Assembly: GCA_024349765.1 (NCBI GenBank)
Contig: AP026073.1
Span: 4,898,001-4,962,000 of the forward strand
Direction of reading: 5' to 3'
DNA from: Streptomyces nigrescens
GTDB taxonomy: Bacteria; Actinomycetota; Actinomycetes; Streptomycetales; Streptomycetaceae
Length of the DNA: 64,000 nt
This document shows positions 16,253-24,128 of the stretch, piece after piece. Made by a program: the position numbers and the translations under genes. Within the stretch, counting starts at the first letter, position 1. Each line of letters starts with the position of its first letter. The notes below the pieces were generated by a model. It was not told the origin of the DNA. It made no database searches and saw only the letters and a list, made by a program, of their open reading frames with translations.

Positions 16253-17464
16253 ATGACCAGCCCCGACGAGCCGCCCGGTTCCGCCGCTCACGTCCTCGCC
16301 CTCGTCGCGAACGGCTCCGCCACCTCCCGCGCGGACCTCGTCCGTGAGCTCGGGCTCGCCGCGTCCACCGTGTCCGCCCGGGTCCAGGAACTGGTCGAGG
16401 CCGGGCTGCTGACCGAATCCGGTGAAGGCGCCTCGCGCGGCGGCCGGCGGCCACGGCTGTTGCGGGTCGCCGGGCAGGGCGCGGTGGCGCTCGCCGCCGA
16501 CCTGGGCAGCCACCACATCCGCACCGGCGCGGTGGGCCTGACCGGCGACGTCCTCGACGCCGAGGACCACGCGACCGATCTGACCACCGGGCCCGGGCCC
16601 GCCCTGGACGTCCTTGCCGAGCGGCTGGGCGCGCTGGCCGAACGGCAGCGGGCGGCCGGGCGGACGGTCCGCGGCGTGGGCATCGGATTCCCCGGCCCGG
16701 TCGACGCCGACGGCGCCCGGGTCGTCGCCCCGTCCCGGATGCCCGGCTGGCACCTGTTCCCGCTCCGCGACCGGCTGGCCGACCGCCTCGGGCTGCCGGT
16801 GCTGCTCGACAACGACGCCAACATGATGGCGCTCGGCGAACACCGCGCCGCCCACCCCGCCCGGCGCCATCTCGTCGTCGTCAAGGCCGGCCGCGGCATC
16901 GGCTCCGGCGTCATCAGCGACGGCCGGCTGCACCGCGGGGCGCACGGTGCGGCCGGCGACATCAGCCACGTCCGGGTGGACGAATCCGCCCGACTCCCCT
17001 GCTCCTGCGGCAACATCGGCTGCCTGGAAACGGTGGCGAGCGGCGCCGCGATCGCCGCCGCGCTGCGCGAACGGGGCATCGACGCCGAGTCCGCGGCCGA
17101 CATCCTGCGGCTGGTCGAACACGGCGACGCGCGGGCCACCACCCTGGTGCGGCAGGCCGGCCGGGACATCGGTGCGGTGCTCGCCGTCGTCGTGAACTTC
17201 TTCAACCCCGAGGCGGTGGTCCTCGGCGGCGCGCTGGCCGGCGCCCAGCCGCTGGTCGCCGCGGTGCGCGGGATGCTCTACGAACGCTGCCTGCCGATGG
17301 CCACCAGCGAACTCACCATCGACACCGCGGTCTGCGGCCCGGACGCGGGACTGCTGGGCGCCGGCCACGCCGTACTGAGCACGACAGCACCCACCCCGCC
17401 CCGCTCCCCGGGAGGCCCCGCCACTCGGGGAGCACCCACACCCCGGAGAACCCCCACGTCATAG
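16253..17464 (+). CDS. ROK family transcriptional regulator
   Basis: A 403-residue regulator with an N-terminal winged helix (about 15-75, TSRADLVRELGLAASTVSAR) and a ROK sugar-kinase-like domain (about 80-385). The ROK zinc motif CSCGNIGCLE lies near residue 247, and the sugar-binding region includes GIGFPGPVD and LLDNDANMMALGE. A DNA-binding helix plus the ROK fold indicates a repressor or activator released by a sugar or sugar-containing ligand. The start is ATG 16253 with GAAAGG ten bases upstream. It is divergent from the peptide importer and co-directional with the M81 peptidase, so it probably controls both. The tail after about 385 is Pro/Thr-rich. Confidence 0.9.
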   Translation: MTSPDEPPGSAAHVLALVANGSATSRADLVRELGLAASTVSARVQELVEAGLLTESGEGASRGGRRPRLLRVAGQGAVALAADLGSHHIRTGAVGLTGDVLDAEDHATDLTTGPGPALDVLAERLGALAERQRAAGRTVRGVGIGFPGPVDADGARVVAPSRMPGWHLFPLRDRLADRLGLPVLLDNDANMMALGEHRAAHPARRHLVVVKAGRGIGSGVISDGRLHRGAHGAAGDISHVRVDESARLPCSCGNIGCLETVASGAAIAAALRERGIDAESAADILRLVEHGDARATTLVRQAGRDIGAVLAVVVNFFNPEAVVLGGALAGAQPLVAAVRGMLYERCLPMATSELTIDTAVCGPDAGLLGAGHAVLSTTAPTPPRSPGGPATRGAPTPRRTPTS

Positions 17465-17591
17465 AACGCCCACCCCAGAGGAACGCCCACCTCACAGGAA
17501 CCCCAACCCCATAGGAACGCCCACCTCACAGGAACCCCAACCCCATAGGAACGCCCACCTCATAGGAACGCCCACCTCATAGGAACGCTCC
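17462..17591. repeat. 17-bp tandem repeat array (seven copies plus partial)
   Basis: Units of AGGAACGCCCACCTCAT, with the variant AGGAACCCCAACCCCAT, run head to tail: 17462-17478 (diverged), 17479, 17496, 17513, 17530, 17547 and 17564-17580, plus a partial copy to 17591. The first unit overlaps the TAG stop of the ROK gene, and the array fills most of the gap before the peptidase gene. Since 17 is not a multiple of 3 the array is unlikely to be coding. Confidence 0.9.
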
Positions 17592-17654
17592 CGGAAACGA
17601 AACCCCTCCAGGGATCCCCGACCCCCTCCCCCTCCACCAGGGAAGTGAGCCCGC

Positions 17655-19178
17655 ATGCTCCCAGCGACGACCGGTCGCCCGCTGCGCATCGGCATCGGCG
17701 GGATGGCCATCGAGTCCAGCCAGTTCTGCCCGCACCGCTCGACGTACGACGACTTCCGCGTCACCCGGGGGCGCGAACTGCTCGACCGCTACACCTGGAC
17801 CCGGTCGGACGGGGACCTCTCCGGGACGGTCGAGTGGGTCCCGCTGGTGCATGCCGTCGCGGTGCCCGGCGGCCCGGTCGAGCGCGCCACCTACGACCGC
17901 ATCCGCTCCGAACTCACCGACCGCATAAGGGAATCCGGCCCGCTGGACGGTCTGGTCCACGACATCCACGGCGCGATGAGCGTCGTCGGGCTGGACGACG
18001 CCGAGGCGGACCTGACCGGAGCCGTCCGCGCGGCGACCGGCCCCGCGACCCTGATCTCGGCCGCCATGGACCTGCACGGCAATGTCTCGCGCCGCTTCGC
18101 CGAGCACCTCGATCTGCTGACCGCGCACCGGATGGCGCCGCACGAGGACGCCTGGGAAACCCGGGAGCGGGCCGCCCGCAACCTCGTCGCGCGGCTGATC
18201 TCCGGGAAGGGCCGCCCGCACCGCGCCTGGGTGCAGATCCCGGTGCTCCTCCCGGGCGAGAAGACCAGCACCCGCCTCGAACCGGCCGCGTCGCTCTACG
18301 GCCGGCTGGCGGCCGTGGAGGCACTCGACGGGATCGTCGACGCGGCGCTCTGGGTCGGGTACGCCTGGGCCGACGAGGAACGCTGCCGGGCCGCGGTGGT
18401 GGTCACCGGGGACGATCCCGGGCTCGCCCTCGACCAGGCCGGCGCGCTGGCCCGCGCGTACTGGGACGCCCGCCGGGACTTCACCTTCGTGGGCCCGACC
18501 GGCGACGCCGACGACTGCATCGCCCGCGCGGTGGCCTCGCCCGCCCGGCCGTTCCTGATCAGCGATTCCGGCGACAACCCCACCGCGGGCGGAGCCGGCG
18601 ATCTCGCGTACATGCTCGGCCGGCTCCTGGCCCACGAGGACCTGGCGAGCGGCCGGCGCACCGCGCTGCACCCGGGGCTCACCGATCCGGCGGCGGTCGC
18701 CGCGTGCTTCGCCGCCGGGCCGGGCGCCGAGGTGACCCTGCACGTCGGCGGCTGCTTCAGCGCGGGCACCGGCCCGCACACCGCGCCGTACGAACTGACC
18801 GGCACGGTCACGGCGTTGGAGGAACCGGGGACCGCCCCGGGCGCGCGGCGCGGCAATCCGGCGTACGACGGGGGCGGCCGGCGCGCGGCGGTCACCCGTG
18901 GCGGGGTGACGGTGATCCTGACCGAGCGGCGCACCCCGTTCCACACCCGCGCCGACTTCGGTTCGCTGGACCCGCTCGACTACGACCTGGTGGTCGTCAA
19001 GATCGGCTACCTGGAACCGGAGTTGTACGCCATGGCCGCCGACTGGCTCCTCGCCCTCACCCCCGGCGGCGTCGACCAGGACCTCCTCCGCCTCGGCCAC
19101 CACAGGATCCGCCGCCCCCTGTACCCGTTCGACGACGAGGACTTCGACGCCCCGGACCTGACGCCCCAATTGCTGTGA
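17655..19178 (+). CDS. M81 family metallopeptidase (MlrC/DUF1485 type)
   Basis: A 507-residue protein matching MlrC-type peptidases. The N-terminal DUF1485 part has IGGMAIESSQFCPHRSTYDD, DLHGNVS (about 142) and TAHRMAPHEDAWETRERAAR (about 156), with His/Asp/Glu candidates for zinc binding. The C-terminal part (about 310-470) has SDSGDNPTAGGAGD. MlrC hydrolyses the linear tetrapeptide product of microcystin in sphingomonads; actinomycete homologues have unknown substrates. No signal peptide, so cytoplasmic. Placement behind the ROK regulator and opposite a peptide importer suggests it processes the imported compound. The start is ATG 17655 with GGAAG upstream. Confidence 0.88.
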   Translation: MLPATTGRPLRIGIGGMAIESSQFCPHRSTYDDFRVTRGRELLDRYTWTRSDGDLSGTVEWVPLVHAVAVPGGPVERATYDRIRSELTDRIRESGPLDGLVHDIHGAMSVVGLDDAEADLTGAVRAATGPATLISAAMDLHGNVSRRFAEHLDLLTAHRMAPHEDAWETRERAARNLVARLISGKGRPHRAWVQIPVLLPGEKTSTRLEPAASLYGRLAAVEALDGIVDAALWVGYAWADEERCRAAVVVTGDDPGLALDQAGALARAYWDARRDFTFVGPTGDADDCIARAVASPARPFLISDSGDNPTAGGAGDLAYMLGRLLAHEDLASGRRTALHPGLTDPAAVAACFAAGPGAEVTLHVGGCFSAGTGPHTAPYELTGTVTALEEPGTAPGARRGNPAYDGGGRRAAVTRGGVTVILTERRTPFHTRADFGSLDPLDYDLVVVKIGYLEPELYAMAADWLLALTPGGVDQDLLRLGHHRIRRPLYPFDDEDFDAPDLTPQLL

Positions 19179-19209
19179 CCCGGCACGGGAGTAGGGCCCC
19201 TAGCCCGGC

Positions 19210-19341
19210 GAATGTCGCGGGCATACGGGCCCTACCCCGGTGGAACGTCGCGGGCATGCCGGCCCCAACCCGGCGGAACGTCGCGAGCATACGGGCCCCA
19301 CCCCGGCGGAACGTCACCGACATACGGGCCCCACCCCGGCG
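19210..19341. repeat. 33-bp tandem repeat, four copies
   Basis: Four head-to-tail units beginning GAACGTCGCGGGCATACGGG run from 19210 to 19341. Diverged descendants of 23 and 33-34 bp (GAATACGGCCCC, GAATACCGCCCCC) continue to about 19490. The unit is a multiple of three, which explains long spurious frames. Confidence 0.85.
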
Positions 19342-19453
19342 GAACACGGCTCCCTGCTCCGGCGGAATACGGCCCCGTGCCCCAACGGAATTCGGCCCCG
19401 TGCCCCGGCGTTCCGGCACGGAATACCGCCCCCGTATCCCAGCGTTGTGGCAC

Positions 19454-19535
19454 GGAATACCGCCCCCGTACCCCGGCGTTGTGGCCCAGCAGGGGGCGCA
19501 GGCATCCCCTACGGGAACTGTTCGCCTGCCCCCTA
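19454..19535 (+). repeat. Dispersed intergenic repeat, copy A
   Basis: A segment of about 82 bp containing GCGTTGTGGCCC, GCAGGGGGCGC and TCCCCTACGGGA matches, on the opposite strand, the segment at 49555-49638. Both copies lie in gene-free DNA 30 kb apart. Confidence 0.7.
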
Positions 19536-19607
19536 CGGGTCTGGATCGCCCCAGACCGTTCCCTACCCCCTCGCCGCTACGGGCTACCGTTGCGGACCTT
19601 CGGACGA

Positions 19608-19737
19608 GCCACCGGTTGCGGGCTTTCGGGCGGACCACCGATTACGGGCACTCACACGGACCACCGGTTGCGGGCTTTCGTACGGGCCACCGATTACGGG
19701 CACTCACACGGACCACCAGCCGCAGGCACTCGCACGG
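19608..19737. repeat. 26-bp tandem repeat, five copies
   Basis: Five exact-length 26-bp units (19608, 19634, 19660, 19686 and 19712 to 19737) alternate between ACCACCGGTTGCGGGC and ACCACCGATTACGGGC forms, with partial copies on each side. It lies immediately downstream of the MFS gene. Confidence 0.88.
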
Positions 19738-19767
19738 ACCACCGCCACAGACCGCCGCTCCCCGCTG

Positions 19768-21126
19768 CTACGGCTGAGGATCGCGTGCGTCGTACCTCGC
19801 GAAGGCGCGGCGGCCGAGGCCGAGGGCTGTGACGGTCAGGATGCAGGCCAGGCCGCCGCCGATGATCGCGGTGGCGGGGGAGGTCAGGTCGGAGACCGAG
19901 CCGGCGAGGAAGTCGCCGAGGCGGGGGCCGCCGGCGACGACGACGATGAAGACGCCCTGGAGACGGCCGCGCATCGCGTCCGGGGTGGCGGCCTGGAGCA
20001 TGGTGCTGCGGAAGACCATCGAGACGGTGTCGGCGCAGCCGGCCACGGCGAGGAAGAACAGGCCGAGCCACAGGTTCCGGGCGAGCCCGAAGCAGGCGAT
20101 GGCCGCACCCCAGGAGGCGACCGCGAGCAGGATGGCCAGGCCGTGCAGGCGGATGCCGCCGAGCCAGCCGGAGAACAGTCCGCCGAGGACGGCGCCGACC
20201 GCGGGCGCGGCGACGAGCAGGCCGACGGTCTTGGCGTCGCCGCCGAACCAGAGCGCCGCGACCGCGGGGAACAGCGCGCGCGGCTGGGCCAGCACCATGG
20301 CCGCCAGGTCGGAGAAGAACGTCATCCGCAGGTTGGGGCGGGTGGCGAGGAAGCGCAGGCCGTCGAGGACGGAGGCACGGCGCCGCGGGCCCTCGCCCTG
20401 GTCGGGGCGCATGGACGGCAGGCGCCACATCGCGTAGAGCGAGCCGCTGAAGGCCACGACGTCGATCAGGTACGCGGCCTGGTAGCCCCACAGGCCGACG
20501 ATGACGCCGCCCAGCATCGGGCCGCCCATCAGACCGAGGTTGCTGGTCAGGGAGTTGAGGGCGTTGGCGGCCGGCAGCTGTTCGGTGGGCAGCAGCCGGG
20601 GGATCATCGACGTGCGGGCCGGGGAGTTCATCGCGAAGCAGACGGCATGGAGCGCGACGACGGTGTAGAGCAGCCAGACCCGGTGGTATCCGGCGAGCGC
20701 GGCGCCGGCCAGCGTGACGGACATGGCGGTGGCCCCGGCGGCGCTGTAGAGGCCGAGTTTGCGGCGGTCGACGGTGTCGGCGATGGCGCCGCCGTACAGG
20801 CCGAAGACGACCAGCGGGACGAGCGAGCACAGGCCCACCAGTCCGACCGAGAAGGTGGACCGGGTGATGGCGTAGACCTGCAGCGAGACCGCGAGGGCGG
20901 TCATCTGCTGGCCCATCCAGGAGATGGTGTTGCCGCACCACAGGCGGCGGTAGTCGGGCGAGGTGCGCAGGGGTGTCAGGTCGGCGAATATGCGGGAATG
21001 CCAGGGCGTTCCGCTCTTGTCCGGACGGGCGCCGGTGGTCCGCCCGGTGGGCTGCCCGGGCGTCTCGCCGGAGGTCTCGCCGGAGGTCTCGTCGGACGTC
21101 TCGCCCGAGGTCGTTGTAGGGGCCAC
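19768..21126 (-). CDS. MFS exporter (EntS/MFS_3 type)
   Basis: A 452-residue membrane protein with about 12 predicted spans, starting near residue 65 (RRLWCGNTISWMGQQMTALA), the MFS loop motif GGAIADTVDRRKLG (about 115) and a central cytoplasmic loop with RPDQGEGPRRR (about 250). The NSLTSNLGLMGGPMLGG segment is typical of the enterobactin-exporter-like branch. Substrate unknown. The first 40 residues form a repetitive acidic/hydroxyl tail of SGET-type units, encoded by a short in-frame tandem repeat. The start (GTG 21126) has no convincing ribosome binding site, so the true start may lie inside the tail. Confidence 0.88.
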   Translation of the reverse strand: MAPTTTSGETSDETSGETSGETPGQPTGRTTGARPDKSGTPWHSRIFADLTPLRTSPDYRRLWCGNTISWMGQQMTALAVSLQVYAITRSTFSVGLVGLCSLVPLVVFGLYGGAIADTVDRRKLGLYSAAGATAMSVTLAGAALAGYHRVWLLYTVVALHAVCFAMNSPARTSMIPRLLPTEQLPAANALNSLTSNLGLMGGPMLGGVIVGLWGYQAAYLIDVVAFSGSLYAMWRLPSMRPDQGEGPRRRASVLDGLRFLATRPNLRMTFFSDLAAMVLAQPRALFPAVAALWFGGDAKTVGLLVAAPAVGAVLGGLFSGWLGGIRLHGLAILLAVASWGAAIACFGLARNLWLGLFFLAVAGCADTVSMVFRSTMLQAATPDAMRGRLQGVFIVVVAGGPRLGDFLAGSVSDLTSPATAIIGGGLACILTVTALGLGRRAFARYDARDPQP

Positions 21127-21230
21127 GCGGCGCAGTAAAGCATGAGCATGACGGGCGGCCGACGGCGGGGCGGGAACAGGCGCCCGGGCCGTACACCCCT
21201 TACCCGGCGCCCCGGGCCGTGCGCCCCCTT

Positions 21231-21354
21231 ACCCGTCCCGCCCCCGCGCGTCCGGGGACAGCCACGCCCTTACCCGTCCCGCCCCCGCGCGTCCGGGCAC
21301 AGCCGCGCCCTTGTCCGGCCTGCCGCACGTGTCCGGCGACAGCCGCGCCCCTCA
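21231..21354. repeat. 41-bp tandem repeat, three copies
   Basis: Units starting ACCCGTCCCGCCCCCGCGCG lie at 21231-21271 and 21272-21312, with a diverged third copy to about 21354. The array fills the gap between the MFS gene start and the amidohydrolase stop. Confidence 0.75.
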
Positions 21355-21407
21355 CCCCGTCCCGCCCTGCCCGTCCCGGGAGCCCCGTCCCGGGAGCGGT
21401 GCGCCCG

Positions 21408-22619
21408 TTACCGGCTCCGTGGACACCGCTCCCGTTCCCGCTTCCGCCCCGCCGCTCCCAGGCCGTACACCCGGCGGGCGTTCTCCGCGGCGAGCAGGGC
21501 GCCCACCCGGTGGGCGTCGTCCGCCGACCATGCGCCGCTCGCCGTCCAGCCGCCGAGCACCTCGGTCAGTGCGGTGCGGAACAGTGCGCTGCCCACGACG
21601 TAGAGCTCGGGCAGGCCGTAGGCGTCGGTGGAGAAGAGCAGTTTGCCGAAGGGGGCGAGTTCGAGGAATTCGGCGAGGACGGTGGTGGCGCGGGGGCCGG
21701 TGTGGGTGAGGGTGAGGCCGACGTCGGCGTAGACGTGGGGGAATACGCTCGCCAGGTAGGCGGCCTGCCGGTGGTACGGGTAGCAGTGCAGGAGGACGAG
21801 GTCGGTGCCGGTGCCGGCGGTGGCGCGGACGAGGTCGGTGAGCAGAGCCGGGTCGGCGTGGTCGAGCCGGAGGTCGGGGTCGCCGAAGCCGGTGTGGATC
21901 TGCAGCGGGCGGCCGGTGGCGACGGCCAGGGCGACGAGGTGGCGGAGCAGGACCGGGTCGGTGAGGCGGCCGGCGCCGGCGGCCAGCCAGGCGCGGGCGG
22001 CGGTGTGCACCGCGCCGGCCGCGGGCGGTTCGGGGGCGAGCGCGAGTCCGTGGCGGTAGGCGGCGACGGTCTTGAAGGCGACGGCGGTACGGGCCGCCTC
22101 CTGGACGGCGCGGGCCAGGGCGTCGGTGAACTCCTCGGGGTCGGCGCCCGCGCCCCCGTCACCGCCCCCCTCGGCGGCCGCGGCGGCGGTGCGTTCGGCG
22201 AGGGTTTCCAGCCGTACGACCTCGTGGCCGGTGCCGCCGCCGGCCGCGGCCGTCTCGTCCGGGCCGGTGAGGTCGCCGGGCAGTCCGGTGTCGACGAGGT
22301 AGGCGCCGATGCCGGTGGCGCCGAGCAGCCGCCGACGGGTTTCGTCGGGGCCCAGTTCGCGGCGCCGGGCGAGGTAGCGCTCGGGCGGGCAGTGGGCGGG
22401 CAGGTCGAGCAACGGCGGGCACCAGCGGCGGACCGCGAAGCCGGTCTGGGTGTCGAAGTGAGTGGTGCCCGCCGCTGGCGACCGGTCCGATTCGGTGAGG
22501 TACGAGGCGAACGTCGCGGCGTCGGGTTCGTGGCGGAGCACGCCGTGGCAGTGGTGGTCCACCAGCGGCGGCAGGACGTCGTCGAAGCGGGGGCCGTTCC
22601 CCGGGGCGGGCGCGGGCAT
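21408..22619 (-). CDS. Amidohydrolase family protein coupled to a glutamine-synthetase-like gene
   Basis: A 403-residue TIM-barrel amidohydrolase (amidohydrolase_2 type). The N-terminal metal motif is VDHHCHG (about 22-28). Other probable metal or acid residues lie in LQIHTGFGD (about 262), LLHCYPYH (about 296) and LFSTDAYG (about 350). The start is ATG 22619, overlapping the stop of the synthetase-like gene by one base (TGATG). The same two modules form one polypeptide in fungal FluG, so this pair looks like a split FluG: the synthetase would make a gamma-glutamyl compound and the hydrolase act on it or on a related amide. The substrate is inferred, not shown. Confidence 0.88.
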   Translation of the reverse strand: MPAPAPGNGPRFDDVLPPLVDHHCHGVLRHEPDAATFASYLTESDRSPAAGTTHFDTQTGFAVRRWCPPLLDLPAHCPPERYLARRRELGPDETRRRLLGATGIGAYLVDTGLPGDLTGPDETAAAGGGTGHEVVRLETLAERTAAAAAEGGGDGGAGADPEEFTDALARAVQEAARTAVAFKTVAAYRHGLALAPEPPAAGAVHTAARAWLAAGAGRLTDPVLLRHLVALAVATGRPLQIHTGFGDPDLRLDHADPALLTDLVRATAGTGTDLVLLHCYPYHRQAAYLASVFPHVYADVGLTLTHTGPRATTVLAEFLELAPFGKLLFSTDAYGLPELYVVGSALFRTALTEVLGGWTASGAWSADDAHRVGALLAAENARRVYGLGAAGRKRERERCPRSR

Positions 22620-24019
22620 CACCAGCGCCAGCGGGTGGCGGCGGCGATCTCTTCGTCGGTGCTCTCGGCGAACTGCGCCTCCTCGGCGCGCCGGACGGCG
22701 AGGACGGCGCCGTGCAGGACCTTGCCCAGCGCCTCGTGGAGCGGTGCGGACTTCTCCAGCCGGTCGGTGGCCTCGGTGAGGGTGGCGGGGAGGCGGACGA
22801 TGCCGCGCCGGGCGCGTTCGCGGACGCCGAGGACGCCGGGGTCGCCGCTCTGCGGTTCCGGGAGGCCGGCCCGGGAGTCGATGCCGTGCAGTCCGGCGGC
22901 GATCACCGCGCCGACCGCGAGGTAGGGGTTGGCCGCGGCGTCGAAGGTCTTGACCTCGGCGTGGCCGCCGTCGGGGTCGTCGGGCGCGCCGGTGATGAGC
23001 CGCACGGCGGCCTCGCGGTTCTCGACTCCCCAGCACTGGTAGATGCCGGCCCAGCGGGAGGGCTGGAGCCGGAGGTAGCTGGCGGGGGACGGGCAGCCGA
23101 TGGCGAGCAGGGCGGGCAGGGTGGCGAGGATGCCGGCGAGGAAGGCCTCGGCGTCCGGGGCGAGGCCGTGTGCGGCGTCGGGGGTGCGGTGCAGGCTGCG
23201 GCCGTCGCGGTAGAGGCCGAGGTGGAGGTGGCAGCCGTTGCCGACCTGGCCGGCGACGACCGCGGGGGCGAAGGAGGCGCGCAGGCCGTGCCGGGCGGAG
23301 ACCGCGCGGACGGTCTCGCGGACCAGGACGACGTCGTCGGCGGCGCGCACCGGGTCGGCGGGTGCGGTGGTGAGCTCGAACTGGCCGGGTGCGTATTCGG
23401 GGTGGAGCTGGAGGACGTCGACGCCCTGGACGGTCAGGGCCTCGGTGACGTCGCGGAGGTAGTCGGAGAGTTCGACGACGCGGGTCATGCCGTAGGCGGG
23501 GCCGGCGCAGGGGTAGTCGAGGGGGGCGAAGGTGTCGGTGGTGCCGGGGTGGTGGCTTTCGGGGGCGCGGGTGACCACCCATTCGGTTTCGAAGCCCATC
23601 CGCACCTCGAGGCCGGCGGCGGTGGCGCGTTCGGTCATCCGCCGGGCGAACTGCCGCTGGCAGGCCGGGTGCGGCCGGCCGAGCTGGTCGTAGCGGTCGG
23701 CCGGGGCCCAGGCCCAGCCGGGCTGGGCGGCGAGGACGGTGACGCGGTCCAGGTCGGGGAAGAGCCGGAGGTCGCCGTCGGGTCCGCCGAGGTCGTCGGA
23801 TTCGGTGATGGTGTCGTCGGAGGTGAAGACGTCGAAGACCGGTGACATGCCGACGCCGCGGGCGGCGGTGTCCGCGAGCCGCTGCGCCGGTACGGTCTTG
23901 ACGCGTGCGACGCCCGCGTTGTCCACCCAGGTCAGCGCGATGTTGCGGACGCCTTCGGTCTCCAGGCGCGCCGTCAACTGCCGGGCTTCCTCCTGCTGTT
24001 GTGCAGCCCGCGATGTCAT
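22619..24019 (-). CDS. Glutamine synthetase family protein (GlnA4/FluG-like)
   Basis: A 466-residue homologue of glutamine synthetase. The N-terminal beta-grasp region contains VRNIALTWVDNAGVARVK. Catalytic-domain motifs are MGFETEWVV (metal Glu, about 140), QLHPEYAPGQFEL (about 205), GNGCHLHLGL (about 258) and NREAAVRLI (about 335). The classic N-terminal GS sequence and the adenylylation-loop Tyr are not evident, as in GS-like enzymes that ligate glutamate to amines other than ammonia. The start is ATG 24019 with GAGGACGG upstream; the longer frame is rejected. It overlaps the amidohydrolase gene by one base. A role in gamma-glutamylation of an amine is inferred. Confidence 0.9.
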   Translation of the reverse strand: MTSRAAQQQEEARQLTARLETEGVRNIALTWVDNAGVARVKTVPAQRLADTAARGVGMSPVFDVFTSDDTITESDDLGGPDGDLRLFPDLDRVTVLAAQPGWAWAPADRYDQLGRPHPACQRQFARRMTERATAAGLEVRMGFETEWVVTRAPESHHPGTTDTFAPLDYPCAGPAYGMTRVVELSDYLRDVTEALTVQGVDVLQLHPEYAPGQFELTTAPADPVRAADDVVLVRETVRAVSARHGLRASFAPAVVAGQVGNGCHLHLGLYRDGRSLHRTPDAAHGLAPDAEAFLAGILATLPALLAIGCPSPASYLRLQPSRWAGIYQCWGVENREAAVRLITGAPDDPDGGHAEVKTFDAAANPYLAVGAVIAAGLHGIDSRAGLPEPQSGDPGVLGVRERARRGIVRLPATLTEATDRLEKSAPLHEALGKVLHGAVLAVRRAEEAQFAESTDEEIAAATRWRW

Positions 24020-24128
24020 AGAGCCGTCCTCACTCGACCGTGCCGATCGCTCGGCGACCGTTTCCCCGTCGGTTGACCGGGGCGGCCGGGCGCTCCCCCG
24101 GCTCACGCCGGGAGGGGCACCGTCCCGG

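Larger units (their letters stand above)
19179..19767. other. Gene-free interval of 589 bp made of minisatellites and a dispersed repeat
   Basis: No gene is supported here. From left to right it holds 33-bp repeats, shorter related GAATACGG-type repeats, a segment shared with the 49.6-kb region, and a 26-bp array. Reading frames through it on both strands are repeat-driven. Confidence 0.8.

Noticed and set aside
19210-19737. Possible CRISPR array (regular 26- and 33-bp repeats).
   Set aside because: Units abut directly with no unique spacers, and no cas gene is in the window.
19240-21138. A 632-codon plus-strand frame spanning the minisatellites.
   Set aside because: Its N-terminal part is repeat-driven and the rest is antisense to the MFS gene.
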